Shown: positions 45,646 through 54,179 of the stretch, piece after piece
Layout: each line of letters begins with the position of its first letter
Numbering within the stretch: the stretch's first letter is position 1
Assembly (NCBI RefSeq): GCF_004522095.1
Contig: NZ_SPUI01000002.1
Location: 1,240,001 to 1,304,000, forward strand
Length of the DNA: 64,000 bases
From: Nocardioides sp. 503
Lineage (GTDB): Bacteria > Actinomycetota > Actinomycetes > Propionibacteriales > Nocardioidaceae
Direction: 5' to 3'
The notes under the pieces: generated by a model
Told to the model about the DNA's origin: nothing
Seen by the model: the letters and a program-made list of their open reading frames with translations, nothing else
Database searches by the model: none
Made by a program: the position numbers and the translations under genes

Positions 45646-46550
45646 CCTCCCGCGACCCCGCCTTCCGCTGCTCGGTCGCCAGCGGGCTGCGCGACGAGCC
45701 CGTCGGCGGCACCGCCTCGACCGTGCGCGCCTTCCTGCTCGTCGAGCACCCCGGACCGTGGGGCGTCGACGCCCTGCGCGACGCCCGCCTGCCCGACGGG
45801 CTCGGCGACGCCGTGGCCCGAGCCGCAGCCGCGGCGCGGGTCCGCCCGCTGCTGGTGCGGCGACCCGACCGCCGTACGCACCAGGACGGGATGCGGGTCT
45901 TCGCGGCCTTCGCCCACCCGTCGCGGCCGTGGCTGGAGACCACGGTGCTGCCCGACCCCCACCAGCTGCTCGACCTGGACCTGGTCGCGCTCGGCGCGGG
46001 CCGCTCGCCCGGCCTCACGCCGTACGACGGGACGCTGCTGTGCGTCTGCACGCACGGACGCCACGACGCCTGCTGCGCCGAGCAGGGCCGGCCGGTGGTC
46101 ACCGCGCTGGCCGCAGGGCACCCGGAGGAGACCTGGGAGGTCTCCCACATCGGGGGCGACCGGTTCGCCGGCAACATGCTCGTGCTGCCCCAGGGCCTCT
46201 ACTACGGGCGGCTCGACCCGGTGTCGTCGCTCGCGGTGGCCGACGGCCTCGCCGTCGGGGAGCTCGAGCTCGACCACCTGCGGGGACGCTCGTCCTACGC
46301 GATGCCCGTGCAGTTCGCCGAGATCGCCCTGCGCCGCCAGCTCGGTGAGACCCGCGACGACGCGGTGCGCCTGGTCTCGCGGCGCGCGGCGGACGGGGTC
46401 ACCGACGCGGTCTTCACCGCGGGCGGCGCCCAGTGGGCCGTGCAGGTCCGCACCGCCCCGGGCGCGGAGCTGGTCCAGCTCACCTGCAAGGCCACCCGCG
46501 ACAACCCGGCGCCGGCGCACGAGCTCCTGGGGATTCTTCGCACCGGGTGA
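45642..46550 (+). CDS. Sucrase/ferredoxin-like protein (thioredoxin-like [2Fe-2S] protein)
   Basis: The protein has 302 residues. The family motif [12 protein letters not shown] (C134, C136, C144, C145) and [21 protein letters not shown] (His169) mark the thioredoxin-like ferredoxin domain also found in the yeast Apd1 group, which binds a [2Fe-2S] cluster. An N-terminal alpha/beta domain ([27 protein letters not shown]) precedes it. GTG overlaps the JmjC gene stop (GTGA). An electron-transfer or iron-handling role next to an iron oxygenase fits, but is not proven. Confidence 0.88.
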   Translation: MTSRDPAFRCSVASGLRDEPVGGTASTVRAFLLVEHPGPWGVDALRDARLPDGLGDAVARAAAAARVRPLLVRRPDRRTHQDGMRVFAAFAHPSRPWLETTVLPDPHQLLDLDLVALGAGRSPGLTPYDGTLLCVCTHGRHDACCAEQGRPVVTALAAGHPEETWEVSHIGGDRFAGNMLVLPQGLYYGRLDPVSSLAVADGLAVGELELDHLRGRSSYAMPVQFAEIALRRQLGETRDDAVRLVSRRAADGVTDAVFTAGGAQWAVQVRTAPGAELVQLTCKATRDNPAPAHELLGILRTG

Positions 46551-46608
46551 CATCGTGGGTGCCGGGGTACCGGCCAATCCGAGGACGCACCTGCATCGAA
46601 GGAGTCAC

Positions 46609-47676
46609 ATGGAGATCCTCTCGGTCCGCGGGGTGCTTCCGGCCCACACCTACCCGCAGCACGAGATCACCGACGCGTTCGCCCGCTTCATCGCGACGGC
46701 CGGTGGCCTCGACGAACGGCTGCTGCGGCGCTTCCACGGCAACGCCGGGGTCGACCAGCGTCACCTGGTGCTGCCGCTCGAGGCCTACGCCGAGCTGACG
46801 GGGTTCGGGCAGGCCAACGACCTGTTCATCGAGCACGCGGTCGAGCTGGGGGCGCGGGCCCTGGTCGACGCCCTCAAGGCGGCCGACCTGACGCCGTCCG
46901 ACGTCGACGTCATCGTCTCGGCCACCGTGACCGGCCTGGCGGTGCCGAGCCTCGACGCCCGCATCGCGGCGCTGGTGGGGCTGCGACCCGACGTCAAGCG
47001 GGTGCCGATCGTGGGCCTCGGCTGCGTGGCCGGCGCGGCCGGCATCGCCCGGCTGCACGACTACCTCGTCGGGCACCCCGACGAGGTGGCCGTGCTCGTG
47101 GCCGTGGAGCTGTGCTCGCTGACCGTGCAGCGTGACGACGTGTCGATGCCCAACCTCGTGGCCAGCGGGCTGTTCGGCGACGGCGGCGCCGCCGTGGTCG
47201 CGCGTGGCGGCTCCGACCGCGGTGGTCGGGCCGAGGTGCTGGCCACGCGCAGCCGCCTCTACCCCGACTCCGAGCGCACGATGGGCTTCGACGTCGGCGA
47301 CGGCGGGCTGCGCATCGTCCTGGACGCCCACGTGCCCACCATCGTCGGCCGCTACGTCCGCGAGGACGTCGACGGCTTCCTGGCCGACCACGGCCTGACC
47401 CGTGCCGACATCGGCTGGTGGGTCTGTCACCCAGGCGGTCCCAAGGTGATCGAGGCGCTCGAGCAGGCGCTGGAGCTGCCCCGCGACGCGGTCCAGCTGA
47501 CGTGGGACTCCCTCGCCCGCATCGGCAACCTCTCGTCGGCCTCCGTGCTGCACGTCCTCGGGGACACCCTGAGGGACCGTCCGCCGGTGCCCGGCTCGTA
47601 TGGGATGGTCCTCGCCATGGGTCCCGGCTTCTGCTCCGAGCTGGTGCTGGTGCGCGCGACCGGAGATCCGGAGTGA
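46609..47676 (+). CDS. Type III polyketide synthase (alkylresorcinol/chalcone synthase family)
   Basis: The protein has 355 residues. The thiolase-fold catalytic triad is Cys139 ([11 protein letters not shown]), His274 ([13 protein letters not shown]) and Asn307 ([14 protein letters not shown]). These enzymes extend an acyl-CoA starter with malonyl units and cyclise it to a phenolic lipid, resorcinol or pyrone. AAGGAG is 4 nt before the ATG. It opens a five-gene operon with methyltransferase, flavoprotein, IPP isomerase and UbiA genes. The first three genes match the order of the Streptomyces griseus srsABC phenolic-lipid operon. The starter unit cannot be predicted. Confidence 0.94.
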   Translation: MEILSVRGVLPAHTYPQHEITDAFARFIATAGGLDERLLRRFHGNAGVDQRHLVLPLEAYAELTGFGQANDLFIEHAVELGARALVDALKAADLTPSDVDVIVSATVTGLAVPSLDARIAALVGLRPDVKRVPIVGLGCVAGAAGIARLHDYLVGHPDEVAVLVAVELCSLTVQRDDVSMPNLVASGLFGDGGAAVVARGGSDRGGRAEVLATRSRLYPDSERTMGFDVGDGGLRIVLDAHVPTIVGRYVREDVDGFLADHGLTRADIGWWVCHPGGPKVIEALEQALELPRDAVQLTWDSLARIGNLSSASVLHVLGDTLRDRPPVPGSYGMVLAMGPGFCSELVLVRATGDPE

Positions 47677-48209
47677 CCACGCTGACGGCGTTCACCGTCC
47701 TGGTCGCGCTGGTCGGCCTCGAGCGTCTCGCCGAGCTGGTGGTCTCGAAGCGCAACGCCGCGTGGAGCTTCGAGCGGGGCGGGCGCGAGTCGGGGCAGGG
47801 GCACTACCCGTTCATGGTCGTCCTGCACAGCGGCTTCCTCGTGGCGATGCTGGTCGAGGCGTGGGTACGCCGCCCCGACGTCGCCGCCGGGCTCGCCTGG
47901 TCGATGCTCGCGCTGGTCGTCGCGTCGCAGGCGCTGCGCTGGTGGTGCATCACGACGCTGGGGCGCCGGTGGAACACCCGGGTGATCATCGTGCCCGGGC
48001 TCGCCCCCGTGACGTCGGGTCCCTACCGGCTCCTGCCCCACCCCAACTACGTCGCGGTCGTCGTGGAGGGCGTGGCGCTGCCGCTCGTGCACGCCTCCTG
48101 GATCACCGCGCTCGTCTTCACCGTCGCCAACGCCGCCCTGCTGACGGTGCGGATCCGCACCGAGGACGCAGCGCTGCGCACCCTGCCGCGGGAGCCCGTC
48201 GATGCGTGA
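47673..48209 (+). CDS. ICMT-family membrane methyltransferase (SrsB-like)
   Basis: The protein has 178 residues and about four or five membrane helices. Its C-terminal motif [31 protein letters not shown] is typical of isoprenylcysteine carboxyl-methyltransferase-type enzymes, which bind SAM at the membrane. In the srs operon the equivalent protein O-methylates the alkylresorcinol. GTG overlaps the polyketide synthase stop by 4 nt, and the gene overlaps the flavoprotein gene by 8 nt. Confidence 0.9.
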   Translation: MTTLTAFTVLVALVGLERLAELVVSKRNAAWSFERGGRESGQGHYPFMVVLHSGFLVAMLVEAWVRRPDVAAGLAWSMLALVVASQALRWWCITTLGRRWNTRVIIVPGLAPVTSGPYRLLPHPNYVAVVVEGVALPLVHASWITALVFTVANAALLTVRIRTEDAALRTLPREPVDA

Positions 48210-49224
48210 CCTCCTGGTCGCCGGCGGCGGTCCCGTCGGCCTGGCCACCGCGCTGTACGCCGCCAGGGCCGGGCTCGACGTCGGCGTCATCGAGCCGCGG
48301 GAGGGCGTCATCGACAAGGCCTGCGGCGAGGGGCTGATGCCGGGGGCGGTCGCCGCGCTCACCGACCTCGGCGTGACGTTGGACGGGCACCCGATCACCG
48401 GCATCCGCTACGTCGACGGGGCCCGCACGGCCGAGGCGTCGTTCCGCCACGGCCCGGGTCGCGGCGTGCGCCGTACGGCCCTGCACCGGGCGATGGGCGA
48501 GGCCGTCCTGGCGGCCGGGGTCAAGACCGACCCCCGCGCCGTGCGCGAGGTCGTCGACCGGGGCGACCACCTGCTCGTCGACGGCGAGCCCACGCGCTAC
48601 CTGGTCGCGGCGGACGGCCTGCACTCCCCCGTGCGCCGGATGACGGGCCTCGACGAGCCGGCGACGACCGCCCGCCGCTACGGCCAGCGCTGCCACGTCG
48701 ACGTGGCGCCGTGGACCTCGTTCGTCGAGGTGCACTGGGGACCGACGTCGGAGGCCTACGTGACCCCCGTCGGGCCCGACCGGGTGGGCGTCGCGGTCCT
48801 CACCGGCCAGCGACGCGGCCTCACCGACCTGCTCGGCGACTTCCCGGCCCTGGCCGAGCGGCTGGGCGGCGCCCCCGCCGCCGACGTCCGCGGAGCCGGT
48901 CCCCTGCGCCAGCAGGCCCGGCACCGCGCGGCCGGCCGGGTGCTGCTGGTCGGCGACGCCGCGGGCTACGTCGACGCCCTCACCGGCGAGGGCATCGCGC
49001 TGGGCGTCGCGCAGGCGCGCGCCGCGGTCGAGGCCGTCGTCGCCGGCGACGTCACCCGCTACGACCGGGACTCACGCTGCCTGAGCCGGCGCCACGAGCT
49101 CCTCACCCGCGGCCTGCTGGCCGCGACCCGCCACCCCGCCGTACGCCGCCGGGTCGTGCCGGCCGCCGCCGCCCTGCCCTGGGTCTTCGGCGCCGCCGTC
49201 GACCAGCTGGCGAGGCCGGCATGA
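48202..49224 (+). CDS. FAD-dependent monooxygenase/oxidoreductase (SrsC-like)
   Basis: The protein has 340 residues. The FAD fold is shown by GGGPVGLATALYAARAGLDVGVIEP at the N-terminus (glycines 8, 10 and 13), the middle DGLHSPVRR motif and the second FAD motif LLVGDAAGYVDALTGEGIALG. These belong to the aromatic-hydroxylase/geranylgeranyl-reductase superfamily. By analogy with the srs operon it hydroxylates the methylated resorcinol, leading to a quinone. A prenyl-chain reductase role is an alternative because of the CGEG motif (DKACGEGLMPGAV) near the N-terminus. The ends overlap both neighbours. Confidence 0.88.
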   Translation: MRDLLVAGGGPVGLATALYAARAGLDVGVIEPREGVIDKACGEGLMPGAVAALTDLGVTLDGHPITGIRYVDGARTAEASFRHGPGRGVRRTALHRAMGEAVLAAGVKTDPRAVREVVDRGDHLLVDGEPTRYLVAADGLHSPVRRMTGLDEPATTARRYGQRCHVDVAPWTSFVEVHWGPTSEAYVTPVGPDRVGVAVLTGQRRGLTDLLGDFPALAERLGGAPAADVRGAGPLRQQARHRAAGRVLLVGDAAGYVDALTGEGIALGVAQARAAVEAVVAGDVTRYDRDSRCLSRRHELLTRGLLAATRHPAVRRRVVPAAAALPWVFGAAVDQLARPA

Positions 49225-49805
49225 GCGCGACCACCGAGGAGCTCGTCGTCCTCCTCGACGAGGCCGGCCAGGCGATCGGCACGACCCCCAAGCAGGGCGT
49301 GCACCACCGGGAGACGCCGCTGCACCTGGCCTTCTCGTGCTACCTCTTCGACGCCGACGGGCGACTGCTGATGACACGTCGGGCGCTCACCAAGAGCACC
49401 TGGCCGGGGGCCTGGACCAACTCCGTGTGCGGGCACCCGGGACCGGGTGAGCCCATGGCCGACGCCGTACGCCGCCGGGTGCTCGACGAGGTCGGGGTGG
49501 AGGCGTCCGGGGTGCGTCTGATGCTGCCGGCGTTCCGCTACCGCGCGGTGATGCCCAACGGCGTCGTCGAGAACGAGATGTGCCCGGTCTACGTCGCCAC
49601 GACCTCCGGCGCGCTCGCCCCGGACCCCACCGAGGTCGACGACGTCGCCTGGGTCGACTGGTCGCACTTCCGCGCCGGCGTGCTCGACGGCAGCCGCGAG
49701 ATCAGCCCCTGGTGCCGCGAGCAGGTGGCGCTGCTCCCCGAGGACCCGCTGGCCGCACCCGGTCAGGACGACTCCGCCCTCCCACCGGCCGCCCGGACCG
49801 CGTGA
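49221..49805 (+). CDS. idi: Isopentenyl-diphosphate delta-isomerase, type I
   Basis: The protein has 194 residues. It interconverts IPP and DMAPP. The type I (Nudix-fold) enzyme is recognised by the catalytic cysteine C70 in TNSVCGHPGPGEP and the glutamates in ENEMCPVY (E117, E119). ATG overlaps the flavoprotein stop (ATGA) and the gene overlaps ubiA by 4 nt. Placing idi inside a polyketide operon suggests a local supply of DMAPP or longer prenyl donors. Confidence 0.95.
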   Translation: MSATTEELVVLLDEAGQAIGTTPKQGVHHRETPLHLAFSCYLFDADGRLLMTRRALTKSTWPGAWTNSVCGHPGPGEPMADAVRRRVLDEVGVEASGVRLMLPAFRYRAVMPNGVVENEMCPVYVATTSGALAPDPTEVDDVAWVDWSHFRAGVLDGSREISPWCREQVALLPEDPLAAPGQDDSALPPAARTA

Positions 49806-50581
49806 CCGCGCTGCTGCGCGCCGCCCACGGCGGCCCGGCCGTGGCGGTCACCGCCCTGGCCGTCCTGCTGGGCGTGGCCGAGGACCTCGACCCGGGGCGG
49901 CTGCTGCTCGTGGGGCTGGCCGTCATGGCGGGGCAGCTGAGCGTGGGCTGGTCCAACGACCTGCTCGACGCCCGGCGCGACCGCGCCGTGGGGCGCACCG
50001 ACAAGCCCCTGGCCTCCGGCGAGCTGAGCGAGGGCACGGTGCGGGCCGCCTGTGTCGTCGCCCTGGTCGCCGTCGTCCCGCTCTCGCTCGCCTGCGGGTG
50101 GGAGGCGGGCCTCGTCCACCTGGGGATCGTCCTGTCCGCCTGGACCTACAACCTCGGCCTCAAGGCCACGGCCTGGTCCTGGGTCCCCTACGCGGTCTCG
50201 TTCGGGCTGCTGCCGGTCTTCGTCGCCCTGACCGACGACGACCTCCCGCCCTGGTGGGTCCCGGTCGCCGCGGCCCTGCTGGGGGTCGGCGGCCACCTGG
50301 TCAACGTGCTGCCCGACCTCGACGACGACGCCGCCACCGGCGTCCACGGCCTGCCGCACCGCATCGGGCGTCGCCGTCTCCCCGCCGCGGCGACCGGCGT
50401 GCTGGTGCTCGGCTCGGCCGTCGTGACCGTGGGGGCGGGGTTCTCGGCCGTGTCGCTCGTGGGGCTCGGCGTCGTCGCCGCCCTCGCGCTCGTCGCGCTG
50501 ACCGGCCGCGGCCGCACGCCGTTCCTCGCCGCCATCGGCATCGCTCTCGTCGACGTCGTGACGCTCGTCGCAGCGCGCTGA
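49802..50581 (+). CDS. UbiA-family prenyltransferase
   Basis: The protein has 259 residues and about eight membrane helices. The two Asp-rich Mg-diphosphate motifs are N52-D-x2-D56-x3-D60 (SNDLLDARRDRAVGRTDKPL) and NVLPDLDDDAATG (D172-D176). UbiA enzymes attach a prenyl chain to an aromatic acceptor at the membrane. GTG overlaps the idi stop (GTGA). The likely acceptor is the polyketide made by the first gene. Menaquinone (MenA) or heme O (CyoE) roles are less likely given the operon. Confidence 0.9.
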   Translation: MTALLRAAHGGPAVAVTALAVLLGVAEDLDPGRLLLVGLAVMAGQLSVGWSNDLLDARRDRAVGRTDKPLASGELSEGTVRAACVVALVAVVPLSLACGWEAGLVHLGIVLSAWTYNLGLKATAWSWVPYAVSFGLLPVFVALTDDDLPPWWVPVAAALLGVGGHLVNVLPDLDDDAATGVHGLPHRIGRRRLPAAATGVLVLGSAVVTVGAGFSAVSLVGLGVVAALALVALTGRGRTPFLAAIGIALVDVVTLVAAR

Positions 50582-50616
50582 GAGGTGAGCGTCGCGCGGG
50601 TGGGTACCGCCAGGCC

Positions 50617-51279
50617 ATGGCCGACACCGCGATCTTCGACGTCGACGGCACGCTCGTCGACAGCAACTACCAGCACGCGCTCGCCTGGTCCCGCGCGTTC
50701 CTGCGCCACGACGTGGTGGTCCCGATCTGGCGCATCCACCGCGCGATCGGGATGGGCGGGGACAAGCTCGTCGCCGAGGTGGCCGGCGACGACGTGGAGA
50801 AGGAGCACGGCGACGCGCTGCGCGACGCCTGGGTCGAGGAGTTCGACGAGCTGATCGGCGAGGTGCAGCCCTTCGAGGGCGCCCACGAGCTGCTGGCGGA
50901 GGTCAAGCGCCGCGGCTTCCGGCTGGTGCTGGCGAGCTCGGGCAAGAAGAAGCACGTCGAGGTCTTCCTCGACCTCGTGGACGGTCGCCCGCTGGCCGAC
51001 GCGTGGACCACGTCCGAGGACGCGGAGGAGTCCAAGCCGTCGCCGGACCTCGTCCAGACCGCGCTGGCCAAGGTCGACGGCGCCTCCGGGGTGATGATCG
51101 GGGACTCCGTGTGGGACGTCGAGGCCGCCGGACGCCTCGACGTGCCGACCATCACGGTGCGCACCGGCGGCTTCTCCGTCGGCGAGCTCGAGGACTCCGG
51201 GGCGGCCCAGGTCTTCGAGTCGCTGGTCGAGCTGCGCGAGCGCCTCGACGACACCGCGCTGGGGCGCCCCTCCGCCTGA
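50617..51279 (+). CDS. HAD-family hydrolase (phosphoglycolate phosphatase-like)
   Basis: The protein has 220 residues. The HAD motifs are FDVDGTLVDSNYQHA (nucleophile Asp), LVLASSGKKKHVE and SKPSPDLV, with MIGDSVWDVEAAGRL supplying the acidic residues. A cap domain lies between motifs 1 and 2. The substrate is a phosphomonoester that cannot be named from sequence. It is 35 nt after ubiA with TACCGC 6 nt before the ATG, so it may have its own weak leaderless promoter. It is convergent with the phospholipase D gene (11-nt gap). Confidence 0.88.
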   Translation: MADTAIFDVDGTLVDSNYQHALAWSRAFLRHDVVVPIWRIHRAIGMGGDKLVAEVAGDDVEKEHGDALRDAWVEEFDELIGEVQPFEGAHELLAEVKRRGFRLVLASSGKKKHVEVFLDLVDGRPLADAWTTSEDAEESKPSPDLVQTALAKVDGASGVMIGDSVWDVEAAGRLDVPTITVRTGGFSVGELEDSGAAQVFESLVELRERLDDTALGRPSA

Positions 51280-51290
51280 GCCGGGTCCCG

Positions 51291-52892
51291 TCAGAAGCCG
51301 TCGGACCGCTTGAGCGAGCGGGGCCGACCGTCGGGGTCGTGCATCAGGAGGTACGGCGCGAGGGCGAGGACGCGCTGCACCGGACCCAGCCGCGGCGGCT
51401 CGAGCCGCCGCAGCCGACCGGTCGGCTTGGGGCCGACCCGCCCGGCGGCATACCACGCGTCGAGGCGGGCCGCGCTCTCCTCGAACGCGGCGTACATGCC
51501 GTCGGTGTCGGCGCAGTCGTCCATCGGGTCGTCGGCGTCGCGGTCCAGGTGCTCGCGAGCCAGCTCCAGGCGCAGCGAGCGGGCGTAGCGGCGCTGGTCG
51601 TCGGGGTCGGTGTCGACGACCACCGCGGACAGCTCGGAGTCGTGCGTCCAGGAGCGGCGGTTGAAGTTGTCGGAGCCGATCGTCGCCCAGGTGTCGTCGA
51701 TCAGGCAGCACTTGGCGTGCACGTAGACCGGGGTTCCGGCGCGGTTCTCGATGCCGTAGACCGAGACCCGGTCGGGCGCCACGCGCATCATCTCCAGCAT
51801 CGCCCGGCGTCGGCCCAGCATCTCCGGGACCCGGGACATGCCGTCGAGGTCGGGGTGCAGCGGCAGCACCGCGAGCACGTGCAGGTCGGGGTGCGCGCCC
51901 AGGGCCTGCACGAAGGCGTCGCCGATGTGCCTGCCCCAGAGGTACTGGTCCTCGACGTAGACCAGCCGGCGCGCCTTCGTCAGGGCCTTGGTGTAACCGC
52001 GGGCCACGCTGCGCTCGCCGCCCTGCGCGAACGGGTAGTCGCGGTTGAGGCGCAGGTCGGGGTAGGTGCGCAGCAGCTGCACCGCGTGCGTCCCGCCGTC
52101 GACCGGCGGCGGCGGGAGCGCCTGCTCGGGCAGCGGGTCCGGGCTGAGGTCCAGCCGCAGGATCTTGTCGCGCAGCCAGAAGAACGGGCTGCGGCTGAGC
52201 GGGGTGGGGTCCTCCCAGCGCTCGCGGAAGACGGTCTCGACGTCGTGGACGGCCGGCCCGCTGATCGCTGCCTGGATGTCGTGCCACGGCGGGGTCTCGC
52301 CGTACTCGTCGGCCATGGAGTCCAGCGCCTGCGGGTCCCCGTGGTGGTCGGCGTCGTCGCGGCGGGAGTGGCACAGGTCGATGCCGCCGACGTAGGCCAC
52401 GTCGCGCGAGCTGTCGTCGTGGTGACGGATGACCAGCATCTTCTGGTGGTGCGAGCCTCCGTGGCGCACGCGCATGTCCAGCAACGCCTCCGCGCCGCGC
52501 TTCTGCAGGTCCTCGCCGAGACGGAGGTTCTCCCCCGCGGTGAAGCCCAGCGCCGCGCTGTGGGAGCGCCACACGAGGCCGCGCACGTCCACGCCGCGCT
52601 CGTCCGCGCGCCCGAGCACGTCGACCACCTCGCTGCCGGGCTCGCCCGTCAGGCGCTCGTCGGCGTCGCCCTGCCAGTCGGTGAAGAAGATCAGGTCGCC
52701 CTCGACCGTGGCCTCGATGCGCTCGAAGAGCTCGGCGAAGTACGTCGCCCCGTGCACGAGCGGCCGGACCCGGTTGCCCAGCGACCACGCCTCGTCTCCG
52801 GGATGGACGTCGTCGAGGCGGGTGCTGGGGTTGCCGCGCTCGATCTTGCCGAGGAACCAGTCGGCGGGGCGGACGTCGCGCGAGAGGGCCAC
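51291..52892 (-). CDS. Phospholipase D family protein
   Basis: The protein has 533 residues. Both HKD motifs are visible: H149-x-K151 in SHHQKMLVI followed by YVGGIDLC, and H392-x-K394 in YVHAKCCLIDDTWATIGSDNFNRRS. Two such motifs form one active site that cleaves or transfers phosphatidyl groups. There is no signal peptide. The GTG at 52892 follows AGGG and a CAGGGT box; GTG at 52898 is possible. The protein could act on phospholipids or, less likely, as a cardiolipin synthase. It is divergent from the YbdK-type gene. Confidence 0.9.
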   Translation of the reverse strand: MALSRDVRPADWFLGKIERGNPSTRLDDVHPGDEAWSLGNRVRPLVHGATYFAELFERIEATVEGDLIFFTDWQGDADERLTGEPGSEVVDVLGRADERGVDVRGLVWRSHSAALGFTAGENLRLGEDLQKRGAEALLDMRVRHGGSHHQKMLVIRHHDDSSRDVAYVGGIDLCHSRRDDADHHGDPQALDSMADEYGETPPWHDIQAAISGPAVHDVETVFRERWEDPTPLSRSPFFWLRDKILRLDLSPDPLPEQALPPPPVDGGTHAVQLLRTYPDLRLNRDYPFAQGGERSVARGYTKALTKARRLVYVEDQYLWGRHIGDAFVQALGAHPDLHVLAVLPLHPDLDGMSRVPEMLGRRRAMLEMMRVAPDRVSVYGIENRAGTPVYVHAKCCLIDDTWATIGSDNFNRRSWTHDSELSAVVVDTDPDDQRRYARSLRLELAREHLDRDADDPMDDCADTDGMYAAFEESAARLDAWYAAGRVGPKPTGRLRRLEPPRLGPVQRVLALAPYLLMHDPDGRPRSLKRSDGF

Positions 52893-52959
52893 GCGCACAC
52901 CCTGCCACGCGCGGGTCCCCGACGAGGGCGAGGGTGAGTGGTGGTGGGTACCCGGAGCC

Positions 52960-54099
52960 ATGACACCCCGCACCGTGGGCGTCGAGGAGGAGCTGCTCCT
53001 CGTCGACCCCCAGACTCGCGCCGCCTCCCCGCGCGCGCACCAGGTCCTCAAGCGATTCCGCGAGCACGGGAAGGGGCAGCCGACGGACCTCCCCGGCCCC
53101 CGCGCCTCCACCGACGAGCTCGACCAGGAGCTGTTCCGCCACCAGCTCGAGACCCGGACCGACCCGGCCACCGACCTCACCGACACCCTGGCGCAGCTGC
53201 GCCTCGCCCGGCGTACGGCGGGCCAGGCCGCGGCCGACCTCGGCCTGGCACTGGTGGCGACCGGGGTGTCGCCGTTGCCCCTGGACGACCCCCAGGTGAC
53301 GCGCAACGACCGCTACCAGGACATGGTGCAGACCTACGGCGAGATCGCCCGCACGGCCGGGACCTGCGGGATGCACGTGCACGTCGCGATCTCCTCCGAC
53401 GAGGAGGGCGTCGCGGTCATCGACCGGATCACGCCGTGGCTGCCGCTGGTCCTGGCGCTCACGGCCAACTCCCCCATCGCCCAGGGACGCGACACCGGCT
53501 ACGCCTCGTGGCGCTCGCGCACCTGGTCGAGCTGGCCGAGCGCCGGCACGACCGAGGCGTTCGGCGACCTCGCGACCTACCGGGCGGTCTCGCAGGCGCT
53601 CATCGACTCCGGCGCCGCTCGCGACCCCGGGATGCTCTACTTCGACGCCCGCCTCGCCACCGACCACCCGACGGTCGAGGTGCGCGTGGCCGACGTCTGC
53701 ACCGACCCCGCCGACGGCGTCCTGGTCGCGGCGATCGTGCGGGCCCTCGTCGAGCGCTCGGCGCGCTCCTGGTCCGAGGGGCAGCCGCTCGTGCCCTGGC
53801 GCTCCGAGCTGCTCCGGGCCGCGCACTGGCGCGCCGCGCGCTACGGACTGAGCGGGACCCTGATGCACCCGGTCGAGCACGGGCTCATGAAGGCCGAGGA
53901 CGTCCTGCGCGGCACCGTGGAGGACCTCGCGGACGTGCTGGCCGAGCACGGGGACCTGGCCCTCGTGCGCGACGGCGTCGACCGGGTGCTCCAGGGCACC
54001 GGCGCCTCCCGCCAGCGCACCGCCTTCGAGCGGGAGGGCCACGTCGAGGGCGTCGTCGACGACCTCGTCGTCCGGACCGAGCGAACGTGGGCGCCCTAG
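52960..54099 (+). CDS. YbdK-type carboxylate-amine ligase (glutamate-cysteine ligase family 2)
   Basis: The protein has 379 residues. The start RTVGVEEELLLVDP and GTCGMHVHVAIS, LTANSPIAQGRDTGYASWRSRTWSSWP and HPTVEVRVADVCTD are signatures of the GCS2 family. The Escherichia coli homologue has weak gamma-glutamylcysteine ligase activity; in Actinobacteria the natural product is unsettled. The ATG at 52960 is the first in-frame start at the conserved N-terminus; GGAG lies only 2 nt before it, so the start may be leaderless instead. It is divergent from phospholipase D. Confidence 0.92.
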   Translation: MTPRTVGVEEELLLVDPQTRAASPRAHQVLKRFREHGKGQPTDLPGPRASTDELDQELFRHQLETRTDPATDLTDTLAQLRLARRTAGQAAADLGLALVATGVSPLPLDDPQVTRNDRYQDMVQTYGEIARTAGTCGMHVHVAISSDEEGVAVIDRITPWLPLVLALTANSPIAQGRDTGYASWRSRTWSSWPSAGTTEAFGDLATYRAVSQALIDSGAARDPGMLYFDARLATDHPTVEVRVADVCTDPADGVLVAAIVRALVERSARSWSEGQPLVPWRSELLRAAHWRAARYGLSGTLMHPVEHGLMKAEDVLRGTVEDLADVLAEHGDLALVRDGVDRVLQGTGASRQRTAFEREGHVEGVVDDLVVRTERTWAP

Positions 54100-54102
54100 C
54101 CT
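54097..54102 (+). promoter_or_regulatory. Possible -10 box TAGCCT of the SGNH hydrolase gene
   Basis: TAGCCT overlaps the TAG stop of the preceding gene and would give a leader of about 70 nt. No good -35 box is visible. Confidence 0.35.
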
Positions 54103-54179
54103 TGTGGGCGCCGTCACATAAGGTCACAGCACTCGTCGGCAGGCCGCCCCGGCCGCGCCGGCTCCTCTGGGAGGCTCAC

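Noticed and set aside
50188..54117. A 1309-codon open frame on the minus strand
   Set aside because: It runs across the HAD, phospholipase D and YbdK-type genes in other frames, is low-complexity and Arg/Gly/Val-rich, and contains no domain. It is a by-product of high G+C.
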